NCBI GenBank assembly: GCA_019722365.1
Contig: JADFUC010002446.1
Coordinates: 1 to 64,000 of the forward strand
Reading direction: 5' to 3'
Length of the DNA stretch: 64,000 nucleotides
From: Lithospermum erythrorhizon
Taxonomy: Eukaryota; Streptophyta; Magnoliopsida; Boraginales; Boraginaceae
The notes below the pieces were generated by a model. It saw nothing but the letters and a program-made list of their open reading frames with translations. It was not told where the DNA came from and ran no database searches. Position numbers and translations under genes: made by a program. Below are positions 1 to 13,900 of this stretch, one piece after another (positions within the stretch are counted from its first letter, which is position 1; every line of letters starts with the position of its first letter).

Positions 1-99
1 ATCAGTATGCTTCGTTCAGTTACGTATTGCTAGAGAGTCGAGTCGCGAGTTGGAAATGCAGAGGCCGAAATGCGGCAGGCTGATGTAGCGAGAGGAAAC

Positions 100-640
100 G
101 GATGATGCCGTCATTTCCGGCGGGAGGCCTTTGGCCTCGAGGGTTGTGGCCAGTACCTTGTTGTTATTTGATATAGAGGCTAGGGTACTTTTTGATTCTG
201 GAGCTACTCATTCTTTTATTTCCCGGAGTTTTGTGGATGTTTACCTTTATGTGAAGTCTTTACTTGTTCCCATATTATGACACAGTTGGGAGGTCGGTTG
301 AGGTTAGACATGTATATAGAGATTGTCACTTAAGAGTGAAGTAATGGTGTTAGTCGTGGATCTCTTTCCGTTTGAATTGGTAGATTTTGATCTTATATTG
401 GGAATGAATTTGGTTGGAAGACATCACGCCAAAATTGGCTGCCCTTAAAGGAATTATTTTGCTAATCCGGGTAGACCGATGTTGTGTTTGAGGAGATAGG
501 AAGATTACGCCTGCATCAAGTTTGATTTACGCATTGGAGGCCGGGAAGTTGATGAAGAAGGTTGTCTTTGAGATATACGGGGCGGGTCGTTACAATTTCG
601 GTCTCTAGTTTTCGATTTAAGGCCAGCGCCTTGTTCTTGA
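100..640 (+). pseudogene. Ty3/gypsy gag-pol remnant (aspartic protease)
   Basis: A broken reading frame encodes a retropepsin of the Ty3/gypsy type. Around 190-225 it reads FDSGATHSFI, the aspartic protease active-site motif, and around 380-445 it reads LILGMNLVGRHHAKIGC, the second conserved block (usually ILGMDWL..HHA.IDC). Around 520-570 the text resembles the linker between protease and reverse transcriptase. Stops and frameshifts interrupt it and no RT, integrase or LTR is visible in the window. It is a fragment of an element lying mainly to the left, probably a chromovirus. The family call is confident; the clade is a guess. Confidence 0.7.
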
Positions 641-2225
641 ATACAGTGTAGAGTTTCAATTGAGATGCTTTCTCGGCTTGATCTTATCTTGAGATTTGGA
701 AATCGGCCGGGCTTGAGCAACAATTATGTTTGAGACTTGATATTGGAGCCTTAGTAACTTGATCCTAAATCTATTTTAAGCTTTGATCGAGGGGGTTTCA
801 ACGGCTTGATCTTGTCTTGATGTTTTATTGCAAAATAATTCAATAACTTGTAAGTGAAAAGGTCAAACAAACCATCAAGGGCTTTAGCGACTTATTAGTC
901 CTAAATTTTGTAACAACCAAGTTTATTAATCCTCTAGATCTTTATTTTTAGGCTATGTTCATGTTGTATTAATCCTCCTGGGTTTGTGCATAGGCGCCTA
1001 TTGGTAGAGGGTGGTGGTAATAGGTATGGATCTGCGTAATCTGGTCAGGCTGAGCCGTGGGAGCCAGGCAGAAAATAACCGAGTGGAGAGAGCAGATTAA
1101 ACGAACGATTTAGGTTCAAAAAATACAAAACGAAAATATTTCGGGATTAGGTTAAAGGTTTCCCGAGAACCCCGTCGGTTCGAGAACGAACCGAACGATT
1201 AATTTTAATTAAAAAAAAATAGTATATATATATATATATATATGGCAAAAAATAACGAGAACGAACGAAAATAACGGAAAAAACCGGGCCGAACAAGGCG
1301 AAATAATCGAGCGAGCGTAGGCAGGTCGGGCAAGTGGGAGCAGAGCCAGGTTTCGGTTCCATCTGACAGCAACTTGGGCGGTGGGTTCGGTTCGAAAATA
1401 CCCCGAGAAACGAGGCAGAGGCAGAGCGTTTAGGCGCAGGTAGTATGCTAAATGGCTACGAAGAGCGATCAAGGACTCAATTAATTTGAGTAAGCCGCCT
1501 AAAGTTGATAAACTTGCTAAATGAAAATGAAACAACTATCAAGGTACAATCTAAAAGATTAAAGGCTAGACTTCAGTTCATAAATCAACTAACTGAATTT
1601 ATATTATATTTTGGACATAGATCATAAGCTAGCTATGTTTAAGTAGAATGCTTATATAATTTCTAGAGTAGTTTAATTCGAGAATTCTAATTTTTCACGT
1701 GTCCAATTTTAATTAGTGGAGCCACCGAAACCTAATTGTAACATATCATATTATGATTGGATAAGATAAATTCTTAATGCCACTTAATATTTGTGATTGG
1801 ATATTCTTTAATTTAATTAATTAAATCAAATAATTATAATTTAATTAATTAATTTCAACCTCCAACATTCACTAAAAAAATGTTAAAATAAGCAATGAAG
1901 GACACTCAGATACAATTAACTCGAACCAATATATCCAAAAAGGATGTTGTTATGCATAGTCATAAAAATCTTTACACGCAGTCAAAGTTTTTATGAAGAT
2001 ATGATCAGTCTTGATACATTTTAGCATAATATATAATTATGAAAATATAGAATCACTATCAATATTTTTAGTAGTTAACTTATTTAAAATGTAGGTCCTT
2101 CAAATATGATTAAATTTATAAAATGTAAAAATATGAATGTGATTAGGTCATAAAACTTTTGTCGAGATTTGTTACGACTATATATAACTGCAATCCAAAA
2201 ATTGTCTCGATTATGTAATTATTAC
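640..2225. other. Intergenic, repeat-like, no gene
   Basis: No coding region is supported. The stretch 1015-1440 is GC-richer, with repeated GGTTCG/CGAAC words, and may be a decayed copy of the dispersed repeat seen at about 15410 and 46395 (weak). An (AT)n run lies at 1223-1243. From 1600 on the DNA is strongly AT-rich and featureless. Confidence 0.4.
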
Positions 2226-2226
2226 T

Positions 2227-2477
2227 ACCTCAATTTTATTTTATTTGTCGTTCTAGCCTTTTTTTTGTCTCAAAATATTTCTCATTCTAACATAGAAAAT
2301 TGTAATTCTATATTTTCAATATATTTTTTTGACTACTTTTACTCATGAAATCATCAACTAACCAATAATATGGTTTAAATGATTGTCATTTTACATTTTT
2401 AATATATTTTTGACTATTTTTTTTCTTAATAATTATACAAATTGTTAGAATGATAAATAAATAAAAAACGGAATGAG
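2227..2477. mobile_element. Stowaway-like MITE
   Basis: The left end, CTACCTCAATTTTATTTTAT, and the reverse complement of the right end (CTCATTCCGTTTTTTATTTA onward) form an imperfect terminal inverted repeat of about 30 bp. The interior is AT-rich and partly self-complementary, and there is no coding capacity. The size (about 250 bp) and the CTCC-like termini fit a Tc1/mariner-derived MITE. The exact ends and the TA target duplication are not certain. Confidence 0.45.
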
Positions 2478-3537
2478 CATTTTTCAAGAGAGTAATAAAT
2501 TTCTTTAAGTCAAATTAAAGGGGCATTATATACTCCGTATTCCAAAATTGTTTTGACCAGAAATTTAGCAGACCAATTGTGCACTTTCTAACGTTAGTAC
2601 GCACAGCAATCGAGAAAGTAAGCAGACCCTCTTCCTCTAGTGACACACTCTCGCTCCTCTTTCTCTCTCTCAACTAAACATTTTTTAATTACGGACTACA
2701 TTCTTTTTTAGATAGATAATCCATATTGTAAAACGAGTATTTAGTAAGAAAAACTTGTCCATAACATTCTCAATTATTATATGAAACAAAATTACATCAA
2801 CGAAGTACTTTCATGTCCTTAATAAACCTCATAGTACTAAACTAGGGTGGTCACCCTGTTAAAAGTGAAATGTCAATTTATTAATACCTCAAATTCAATT
2901 TAATATCGTTTTTTCGTGTAGTTTTTTGTATCACAATTTAATAATAGTATTTTTATTATGCTATGAAATTAAAAAAAAAAATCATGAAAAAAAATTCACC
3001 TATAAATCCAATTATTTTATAATTATATTTATCTGAATAATGAATGAAATTAATAATAATAAATTGACATCGAATAATGACAACGTAATTAAAAAAATAA
3101 TTTAATTGAATACTACTTTTTTTAGTTGGCCTAAGTAAAAGGGTGACTTGTGGCCTAATATAGAAGAGTTCTTAGGTTCGATTCAGCATCACAAAATGAG
3201 AATTTTAATAATTATGTGACTTTCATGTAATATCGGGGCGACGACGGTGGTTCATGCGAAAACAAATTGCTTCTCTGAAAACAAGCTGTAGGCTCCATTT
3301 GCTCAGCTAGAGAAATAAAAAGTAGAAGGGTGTATATTTTCTCTTTACAACTTCTCTTTATGAGTTTACTTGTATAAGCTGCACCTAGGCCAATTTTAGT
3401 AACTTGAAGAAAGAAGTCAGCTTTTGTAAACCTTCAAGTACATGCATTACATGGGTTTTGATTTTTTCCAGTAAAGATTTGGTTTTCTGGTTGTTTCTCT
3501 TCTTGGGTTTTTTTTTTTTTTTTACAAAATTTTAGTA

Positions 3538-6500
3538 ATGGGGTGTAATAATGGTGTTGGAGCAGTAAGGTTGTTGCTTTTGTGTTTATTGTTATGTGTT
3601 GGGTGGAGTTGGGGTAAGGAAACTGATGAAGAGGATGTTAGTGCAGTGTATATTGTTACTCTTAAACAAGCTCCTATTGTTCATAGTAATTATGTTTATA
3701 ATGAGCTGACCAAGAAAGGTGGTTTTGGTAGCAACAAGAATTTGAACAAACATTTGGTTAAACCAAGGTAAGGAAAATCATTTTTTTTTCTTAGGTTAAA
3801 TTATGTCTTGTATAGTTTGTTTGTAATTTTTTTTTATAAGTTTAATTGATTAAATAAATTATGAAGCAGTTTGCTGTAAGAAAAAATGTAAGTGATATAC
3901 TCTCTTCCAATTAGTATCCCTCCAATTCTCTCAATTTCTATATAAATAAGAGATTTGATATATTGCAAAGTTGCCACCTTCCAAATCAATGGTCGTGATT
4001 GAGATTTCAACGGTTGAGGTTGGAACTTGAGCGAATTGGAGGGATACTAATTGGAGACCAGCTTTGTCTGTTATTTTTTTTTTATCTCTGCTGCTGTGAA
4101 TTACTTTCTTCTTCTGTCTTGATTGTTTTCCAACTTTGATGAGAAAAATTAAAAACACATGAATTTCATGTTATTTTCTGAGTCTTCATAGTCATGTTGG
4201 TCAGTTGGTGATGTAATTTGATTATTCCTGTGATAATCAGCAATGCTTCAAGAACAGGGAGAAGTTATGTTTCACGTGTTTCCCGCTTTCATGATTCTTT
4301 GTTGAATAAGGTGTTAAGAGGGGAAAAGTACTTGAAATTGTACAGCTATCATTACTTGATCAATGGATTTGCTGTTCTTGTCACTCCACAACAGGTATGT
4401 TGCCGGTAAATTTGATCGTTTATGGTTGATGATTTATTTATTTGATTATTATATGATCCCTAACTACACTTGAATAGGTTCTTAGATTTCCTTCTGCAAT
4501 GTGTTGCATTATGTGAACATTTGGTGAATCTAATGATGGCATTGTTGGTGAAATTTGAAGGCCGACAGGCTTGCGATGAGGAGAGAAGTTTCAAATGTGG
4601 TATTAGACTTTTCTGTAAGAACAGCTACCACCCATACACCACAATTTCTAGGCCTTCCTGAAGGTGCATGGCTTCAAGAAGGTGGGTTTGAGATGGCAGG
4701 AGAAGGAATTGTCATTGGATTAATTGACACCGGGATTGATCCTACGCATCCTAGTTTTGCTGATAATGCATCTGGAAAGAAGTACCCTGTTCCCAATCAC
4801 TTTTCTGGCATTTGTGAAGTCACTCGAGATTTTCCCTCTGGTTCTTGCAACAGAAAACTGATTGGGGCTCGCCATTTTGCTGCTTCTGCTATAACTAGGG
4901 GGATATTTAATGCATCAGAGGATTATGCCTCACCATTTGATGGTGATGGCCATGGCACGTAAGTCTAAAGATTAATGTGGGATGTCTTTCGAATATTTAA
5001 GTGGTTTCAAAATAGCGATGCCACGAGATCTCGCCTTGTTTTCTTTAATTCTGCTTTGTCTCCTTAAGCACTACTTCCTGTTATTTGAAAAACATGTGAG
5101 GATTGACCAAACATCTTGGCAGGCAAGAGGATCCTGGAGATTGTTTTTGGAACCGTGACACAAAAAACTATAACCAAACACGTTCTCATTTCTGGTTCTG
5201 ACAACATAAAAATAACATCTTCTTGTTTTTACTTTTGAGTTTTGACAACAAAAAACAAAAATAAGAAGCAATAGGTAGTTTCCGAAAGTGTAAAAATAAA
5301 ATCTGCATGCCCAGTTTGTCAAAATCAACTTATGACTAGAGCAAGTTGAATCTGTCGTCCTTCTGCAACACTCAGCATAGTAAAAAATTGCCAACTTATA
5401 AAATTCTACAGGCACACAGCTTCAGTTGCTGCGGGGAATCATGGGATTCCTGTGATTGTAGCTGACCATAAATTTGGAAATGCAAGTGGAATGGCCCCTC
5501 GTGCACAGTAAGTGATCATAGTGACCTATTTAACAGTTGGAGAACTTAATTTGTTAGTTTGACTGAACAACTGCAAAACAGCTCCATGTTTTATGAGAAC
5601 TCCCAAATATGCACTTAATTTATCTAACCTTCATAAAATGGGAATAAATATTTTTGAAGATTCAGAAGCCACAGATGTCCAAGCTCATTAAAACATATTT
5701 TGCACAAACTTGTTTTCAAGCTATTGTGAGGTTGCAACTTGCAATTTCAGGATTGGTTTAATAAAAGAATATGATTACTTCCAGTGGAGAAATTGCAACA
5801 TAGTACAGCATGTCTGAATGAGGATATCTCTGTTCTGATCGTTAAGTTTCTTGAATAAGGAATAGACCATAATTTTATGGAGATAACTTTGAATTTTATA
5901 ACTCTATGGTATCTAATGGAAAGGAGAGAGCAAAATCATTCATGGATTACTGTGCCATTCATTAGAGACTTATATTTATGCTGATCTGAAATTAAATACT
6001 TTGTTATATATTCTTATTATAAATGAATGATGCATCACTGGGTCATTGAGCACCGATTTAATTCCTATGTATCTTAGCATTGCTGTCTACAAGGCATTAT
6101 ACAAGAGATTTGGTGGTTTTGCTGCTGATGTTGTTGCTGCAATAGACCAGGTATGTGTAAATCTTGCTTATATGTATACATAATGTATTTATAACTATTA
6201 TGCAGGACAAAATTCTTCTCAATTGATTCTCTAGTGCTTAATGCTTTACTGCTTGTACAGGCAGCTCAGGATGGAGTGGACATCTTAAGCTTGTCAATCA
6301 CTCCAAATAGGCGTCCTCCTGGCATAGCAACTTTCTTTAATCCTATAGATATGGCCCTGTTGTGCGCCTTCAAGTCTGGTATATTTGTGATTCAAGCAGC
6401 CGGAAATACTGGACCAGCACCTAGGAGCATGTCCTCGTTTAGCCCATGGATTTTTACTGTCGGTGCTGCATCCCATGATAGGGTCTATAGTAATTCCATA

Positions 6501-9500
6501 GTTCTGGGCAACAATGTCACCCTTCCTGGAGTAGGATTAGCACGTAAGTTTTTTTTTATTATTATTACTGTTACAACAGAAAAAATAGCATTCCCCAATG
6601 CGCTCAATAGGCTCCCTCTGAAGCGGGGTAAGGGGGGATTGACTTGTATGCAACTTTACCCCCGTGATAAATTGCAAAGACTATATACTACTTCACAATA
6701 TATAAGTAGCGTAGGTAGTGTAATGAGCCACTTTGATTTATTCCCTTATATCCAAGAACCAGAGAATATAGAATCTTCGACTCCATAGGGCATGGAAATA
6801 TCATTATTACTATTATTGTTAAACCATCCCAATTTGAGCTGGCCATCCACATCCATTTTATTTTCAAACTTATAATGACCTCTTTTAAATATATGCATGA
6901 TTTGACCTCACTTTACATGCTTTCCCTTCATTTAAGATGAACGTTCTTTAGGATTCTTGCTATTCTTCTGTTTTCAGCTGTTTCAGAAACTCATGTGTGC
7001 ATTTCTTCTATGAACATTTGCATTTGCCTTCAGACTAGGATGTGTCACTTATGTGTTTGCTTATCCAAAATATCTGATGGTTTTGATGCTATATCTAAAA
7101 CATCACCAGTCTTTGTTGAAAAAGTGTGTTATCTCTACGAATCATATGATGAACTTTTGAAATATATTTTTGATTCAATTGTTTACCACATCTTATACAC
7201 CGATTTTTGTGATTATATAAATAGAACTTAGAATAGAAGTTGAGATTACATGATGGAAATTATATAGATCCTTTTTATGTGGAAAAATGTTGAGACTAGG
7301 TCATTTCTCAGAATTTCCTATGAGATTTATAACTCTTCTGAAGTGAAATTTACTTATGAAATATTCAATAGAAGTAATACTTCACCAGCACTAATATAAA
7401 GTTTCTGATGGGCAATGGCGGTAATGTAAAGTTTCTGATGCTAGGCATAACTAGAAGTACCAAAAAAATTGTACAAAGCAACGAGTTTTGCATGGAGCAC
7501 GATTTTAAGGCAAGTATTGCAAAAATGACTGCCAATTACTTGTATAACGATCTAGAAAAGCATCATCAGCTTTATAAAGATAGAAGTGATGGCTAATGCC
7601 TTTCTATCATATCAAGATCGTAAGATCTCGCAACGTAAATAACTATACGTGCATAATTTTTACATTTTCCTTGAATAAGCATAAAACACCAGTTTCATTG
7701 TTTTTGTTCGTTATGATTTTGTTACCATTTACAGTTTCATGCCTTGATTTGATTTTGATAAAGTGTTAAGTTACCTATCTTGTTAACTTTTACACTTACC
7801 TTAGACAGATTATATGCAACTGGTTCTTCTTACATTAGTACACGTTTCCCATCAGATATGTAATATTGGATTGCCAACCACTGTCTTTATAAGTACATAG
7901 TCCTTTGAACCGATCTGACAGGGTTTTCAATATCTTTGTTCTCTTCCAGCTGGGACACAAAATGATACAACGTATACACTTGTTTCCGGTACTCATGCTC
8001 TAAATAATACAATAGCTGCAAATGATATGTATGTCGGAGAATGCCAAGATTCAAGTAAGTTTAACCGTGATGTTGTCCAAGGGAACCTTCTAATTTGTAG
8101 CTATTCCATTCGTTTTGTGCTTGGTCTATCCACTACAAAACAAGCCTTGGAGACGGCTAACAATCTAAGTGCAGCTGGAGTAGTCTTCTACATGGATCCT
8201 TTTATCCTTGGTTTCCAGATTAATCCAATTCCGATGACGTTACCAGGAATTATTGTATCATCCTCAGATGATTCCAAGGTCAGTACATTTGATAACCTTA
8301 CAACTATTGAAATTTGTCTGTCAAATTTGCTTGCAAGTTTAGTGTACCTTTTATTTTGTTGTCTTAGGTCCATGTTTCTGTTTCCATGTCATGTGGAGTC
8401 AATGATTGTGTATTATTTGGCTCTTGGGTGTAATGGAATAAATCAAAACGATTCATTATACTACCTACGGTTCTTATCTATGTGAAGTAGTAGATAGTAC
8501 TTGTACTTCACTCTTGAGTCAATTCGGAAATAGCCTTCCTTTTATCACAGGGTTATGCATACAAATTAGAAGGTTTTCTATATCACAGCTGTAGAAAGAG
8601 ACTCTCCCCCCCCTCTTACCCTGCTTGCATGTTGATGTAATAGTGCAGGTTTGTTTATCTAGAATTGGAACAAGGATGATCATGTATCCCTGTGTTGATC
8701 ATTATTTATTTTTACAGATCCTTCTTCAATACTACAACTCATCATTGGAGAGAGACAGTGTTTCAAACAAGATTGTCAAATTTGGGGCAGTTGCGTCGAT
8801 TTCTGGTGGCATAAGAGCAAATTTCAGTTATTCCGCTCCCAAGGTTATGTATTATTCTGCAAGAGGACCAGATCCAGAAGACACCTCTCTTGGTGATGCT
8901 GATATACTGAAACCAAACCTTGTTGCGCCTGGGAATTCAATATGGGCAGCTTGGAGTTCTGGTGGCACTGATTCCATAGAATTTCAAGGTTATACTTCTG
9001 CAATGTAAATACTTTTTTTCTGGAAAAAACATTTTCTTTCCTTATGGTAGTTACTATCTAAAACTTCAATTTTAGGGGAGAACTTTGCAATAATGTCTGG
9101 AACTAGCATGGCTGCTCCGCATATTGCTGGCCTTGCCGGCCTGATAAAGCAGAAGTTTCCCACTTTCAGTCCTTCAGCAATCGCTTCTGCACTCTCAACT
9201 ACGGCCTCTCTTTCTGATAAATATGGGGGACCCATAATGGCCCAACGTACTTATTCAAAGCCAGATGTAAACCAATCACCAGCAACACCTTTTGACATGG
9301 GAAGTGGATTTGTCAATGCAACTGCAGCACTGGATCCAGGCTTAATATTTGATACAAGTAAGCTCTGCTTCTGCTTCTTTCCCAAAGTGCATTATTTAAA
9401 GCCAATTATATTGTTTTCTGTAAAAGCCAAAGAGTATGGCTCTTCTCAACTTACATATGCTAAGCTTGTGATGCAACAACGCCAACCCAAACCAGTCAAA

Positions 9501-10048
9501 GAGGACACTCATTGTCATTAGGTTGTCCTAGCAGTTGTAGTAAAGCACAATTCTCATCATGTTTACTTCACTTCTCTGTCTTTCTTTGGTTACTTGTCTG
9601 ATTTTTGGAATTTGATTATGCTTTAGGTTACGATGACTACATCTCATTTCTTTGCGGGATAAATGGGTCAAACACTGTGGTGTTGAATTACACTGGAATG
9701 AGCTGTGCAGTTTCCAACTTAACTGGCTTGGACTTAAACTTGCCTTCAATCACCATAGCCAGGCTGAACCAGACTATATCACTTGAAAGAACAGTGACTA
9801 ATGTTGCTGGGAACGAGACGTACAAAATAGGCTGGAGCGCGCCTTATGGAGTCTCAATGAATGTCGTGCCAACTCATTTTACCATTGCTAATGGGGAGAA
9901 ACAAGTCTTAACTGCCACCTTCAATGCGACAACGAATAGCAGTTATGCAAGCTTCGGAAGAATTGGACTATTTGGTAATCAGGGTCATGTCATTAACTTT
10001 CCTGTGTCAATCATTGTTAAGATGGCATATAACACCACTATTAACTAA
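3538..10048 (+). CDS. Subtilisin-like serine protease, SBT2 class (10 exons)
   Basis: Exons: 3538-3767, 4241-4394, 4561-4958, 5412-5507, 6078-6150, 6261-6543, 7950-8278, 8718-8988, 9076-9357, 9627-10048. All introns are GT-AG and phases join, giving 845 aa, the usual length for this class. Residues 1-26 are a signal peptide (LLLLCLLLC core), so the product is secreted or vacuolar. An I9 prodomain follows (YIVTLKQAP to about residue 155). The catalytic residues are Asp184 (IDTGID), His259 (GDGHGTHT), oxyanion Asn366 (QAAGNTGP) and Ser622 (SGTSMAAPH). A protease-associated domain lies at about 412-521, and a fibronectin-III-like C-terminal domain starts at about 715. From memory, the text is closest to Arabidopsis SBT2.1/SBT2.2 rather than SBT2.5/2.6. 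The substrate is unknown. The ATG follows a T-tract and TTTTAG, so a leader intron ending just before it is possible. All key residues are intact. Confidence 0.95.
3906..4055. mobile_element. MITE with perfect 22-bp TIR in protease intron 1
   Basis: Positions 3906-3927 and 4034-4055 are perfect inverted repeats of each other over 22 bp (core CCAATTAGTATCCCTCCAAT). The 106-bp interior has no coding capacity. The element lies wholly inside intron 1 of the subtilase and leaves both splice sites untouched. I could not settle the target duplication, so the superfamily is open. Confidence 0.75.
6590..6720 (+). repeat. SINE-like fragment in protease intron 6
   Basis: The stretch has a block resembling the conserved middle of common plant tRNA-derived SINEs: a GGGGTAAGG word, then ATGCAACTTTACCCCCGTG and a TTGCAAAGA word. 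No box A/B pair or target duplication was established. It lies in the 1.4-kb intron 6 (6544-7949), which otherwise shows nothing. This is recognition from memory and may be wrong. Confidence 0.35.
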
Positions 10049-10962
10049 TTCATGATAATTATAGACATAATAGGTTGTTTTGGAGGCGTGATTTGTTGTA
10101 TTATCTTTGTTGTAAATGTTTTTGAGTTGTAAATATTTATTGATCAATGATTAACATTTTTGTACTTCTCTCAATCAACTATTGGTAACGTTATTTGTCA
10201 AAATCACTAGGTTACTTAGGTTTCTTGGAATTCAACTTAAAAAATAGATTTTGTGTTGATAGGATTTATGTTTACGTTAATGGTGAAAAATAATGGCAGG
10301 TGCAATGACCAAGGTATCAAACTTCTATGTGATTTATGTAAAAAAAAATTGAAGTATTCAAGCTTGGCCCTTTGATTTTTCTGCTAAACAAATCACGGTG
10401 GTTGGTTTGTGTGTACAGTGTGGAAGACAATTGTGTGGGGGGCAAATTGATCGAACTAAAATACCCCTGCCTGTTTTGATTTTATTTCACGAAATTTTCA
10501 TTTTGACAGAGTAAATGGACCGAAGTAGTTGAGTAATTCGTTTTATGAACTTGAGTAATTGATTTGGGTTGAAAGTGACTATGAGTGATCGAAATGATAA
10601 ATAAATGAAACTTGAGTGATGTCTCGTGTCATTTGCCCATAAATTTAACTGCAGTTTCTTTACAATTGAAGTCAAGATCTTACAATTAAGTCAAGTGAGA
10701 ACAAAAATGAATGGGGGTGGAGGAAACTTGGGGAATGCTGGGGCAAAATATCAGAATGGCCTAGTCCACAGTTCTAGTTAATCAGGTCAAGCGATAGTAA
10801 CGTGTAATTTATACTGGCACCTATGTCTCAGCGAAGTGATAAATACACGTCTGTACTCACTTACAGCAGAAAACAGGAGTAAGATGTGTGAACCTCCTCC
10901 GAGAGAATTGACCTTTCGACTCTGTATACAACAATCGAATACTGGATGTATCTCGACATGAA
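10049..10962. other. Shared 3' flank of two convergent genes
   Basis: The protease stops at 10048 (+) and the TBC gene stops at 10963 (-), so this 0.9 kb must hold both 3' UTRs and terminators. The stretch is AT-rich and I see no further gene. No canonical AATAAA near either stop was convincing. Confidence 0.5.
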
Positions 10963-13900
10963 CTAGTTCTGAGTTTCAGGCAACGAATTTAATCGTCTAA
11001 ATCTCTGATTCAGCTCTTCCTTGACAACGGATTCCTGCTTTTTCCTTTCTTTTGATATTGTATTAGTGGTCATAGAGCCCACCTTATCAAAGGCAACCTG
11101 CATTATATAGTTAATGTTTGTTAAAGTTCATACGCGTGCATTTAACAACTAAAAAATGAAACGAAAATTCAAAAGTTGAAACATAAGGGTTCATTCAGAT
11201 ATCGCGTTTTAGGTCTAATAAAAGTGTATTCATATATCTAATACAACCATTTGGTTATTTTGATATATAAAGTGAACTTCTTTAGAAAAGCTTAGGCAGC
11301 CTATATTGGGTTTTGATGGACTCCATCTATATTATTTTCTTAAGGTAATCTGCAAATAATAAAATCATGCATTTTGATTTCCAATGGATAAATGCATGAT
11401 TAGATATAAAAAATATCGAAAGACAGTTTCAGTTAGAAATTGCAAAATTATATATTGAAGTCTTACAGTCAATAAGTCATCTGGGTCAAAGAGGTGATGT
11501 GTGGTTCTTTGTATGATATTAATCACATCCCCGAAATGGCGCACCGTGAGTAACTCCTCTTCATTCATCTGCATTCATCAGAATCAGTTATTTGATTTCT
11601 ACACTTCTTCTCATTCGCTAAGTTCAAATACAGATCCAACTGAATGATTAGAATTAACTACCTTAAAGATCGCCAATGCCACATTAAAAAGAACCTGGAC
11701 TCCCTCGTAGAATAGAACATCCCACACCCTCAATGTTGTCTGAACAAAATAATGAATTGAATTTATGCCATCAGTTACAATTTCGGTCCTTTTTCATGGT
11801 CTCATACGAAGAAGAAAAAGGAGAGAGTACAGCCGGACAAACAGTTAAGAGTGCTTTAACGTAATTGAAAACTAAAAGTTAGATTGACCTCAGATGGCAA
11901 GCTTTTGGCGAAGAGGCAAAGAAACCACTCAGTGCTGACAAGCGAGACATCAAATTCCAAAGAATCCAAATGTGCAGCAATTCTGCAATATTCATTTTTT
12001 TGATTATGAAGTCCTTGATAATTTTGAAAAAAGCTGTTTTATTAGATTTACGTGGAGTACCTCGGACACTTCTTGACAAGCAAGTCCTTAAATACTCTTT
12101 GTTCAACATGGCATCCGGAAAGATTATTTGTATAACAATCATTAACCAAAACATTTTCCAGGAGGTGGGCAAGCATCCAGAAAGCCTCTTCTTCAGTTTT
12201 CATTACAAGCAACAACAATGCTGCAACATAATTCATACCCTGTTACATGATACAAGCAGGTCGTTTTAAGTGATGAGTACATCTTATGCGATGAAACCAG
12301 GGCTGATCTGCATTATTTATACAATGAATGAAACTTCATGGCTGACTAAACAAAACTCACAGAACTGAACCCAATCTAGGCTCACATTACGCACATAGAT
12401 GGAGGAGGATATAGAAACAATCTACTCATCTTTATGGTTGAACAATGTATGTTAAATAGACAAGATCACCTGGGCACTTAGCAGAAGCATAACCAAGAAC
12501 CAGGCGTATAAATTAACAATTCATAACATAAATAACTATGTTCAGTGCAGTGGAAAACCTCAACAATAGTTAATCAAAACCAGAAGAATGAATCCACCTG
12601 ACAATAGCCAACATCAGAATCGCGAAAGGAATAAGCAACAAGAACACGTCTTAACGCAGCGTGACCTGCAGGAGTGTCCAACCATGCATGCCCAGGAAAC
12701 GTCCGGGGCAAGTCCTACAAGTCAAATACGATATCAAAATCATCAGTTCATTAAGAGAAAATTCAATGCCGGAATAAGCAGGGGTGGAACTAAGGTCGCC
12801 CCCCTTAAATTTTTTGAAAAAAATAGATGTCTACTATTGCAAAATAAAATTTTAGTATACATTTTTTCTAAAGTTATTTGGTTCGCCTCCTAATTTTTTT
12901 TCTTGCATCAATTCATTCACACTTCTACACAATTACATTTCACCAATGCATAAGGTGTTTGTAAGTGGTACATTATAGACTTATAGGTGGAAATATTTGA
13001 AATCATTCAATTGCAGATTCAAAGAAAATAAGCCAAAACAACATAATCCAACATGTCTGCACCAAAAATCAGAACTTTGAATCAATTTCAATACAGATTC
13101 AAATAAATAAACCTGAAACAACAAAATCCAATATATCTACACCAAAAATCAACATAAACATTTAACATCCTAAGTGGCACATTATAGTTAGAAACCTTTG
13201 AAACCATTTCATTACAGATTCAAACAAAAGAAACTGAAACAACATGATCCAACATATATACACCAAAAATCAAACCTTTGAACCAATTTCATTACACATT
13301 CAAAGAAAGAAAACCTGCAACAACGTAATCCAACATATCTACACCAAAGATCAAACCCTTGAACAAATTTCATTACGGCTAAATAAAACAATCTGAAACA
13401 ACATAACCCAACATATCTACACCATAAATCAAACCTTCGAACCAATTTCATTTCAGATTCGAAAGGAAAAAATAGATAAACAACAAAATCCAACATATCT
13501 ACACCAAAAATCAACATAAACACTGGCATCGTACACCCACCTCACAAAATCAACCCAAAATTCAAATTAAAGAATTCAATACACTATTGAGAAACACAAA
13601 AAAAGAGAATTCATACATACCCACATGATCAAAAATCAAACCTTTGGATCACTTTCATTACAGATTCAAAGAAAAATAAACTGAAACAACATAATCCAAC
13701 AAATCTACACCAAAAATCCAACAATTGAACCAATTTCATTACAGGTTCAATAAAAACAACATCATCCAACATATCTACACTAAAAATCAAGATAAACACT
13801 CACATCCTCCACCCACCTCACAAAATCAACACAAAATTCAAAATTCAATACACAATTCATAAATCCAAAAAAAATACCAAAATTGAGAAATACCCACATG

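Noticed and set aside
505..723. Open frame on the minus strand, 72 residues
   Set aside because: Lies over the gypsy remnant, low-complexity, no family resemblance.
1147..1535. Two minus-strand frames ending in YIYIYIYY
   Set aside because: Their C-terminal repeat is just the AT microsatellite; composition is not protein-like.
5071..5415. 114-residue minus-strand frame
   Set aside because: It lies in the subtilase intron and overlaps exon 4 in antisense; no domain.
6995..7596. Two frames in the subtilase intron 6
   Set aside because: The intron is bounded by in-phase splice sites and these frames match no part of the protease family.
11970..12269. Plus-strand frame over the TBC exons
   Set aside because: It is antisense to exon 4 and part of exon 5 of a well supported gene.
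13212..13529. 105-residue minus-strand frame with repeats of DLWCRYVG
   Set aside because: It is the translation of the 80-bp minisatellite, not a repeat protein.
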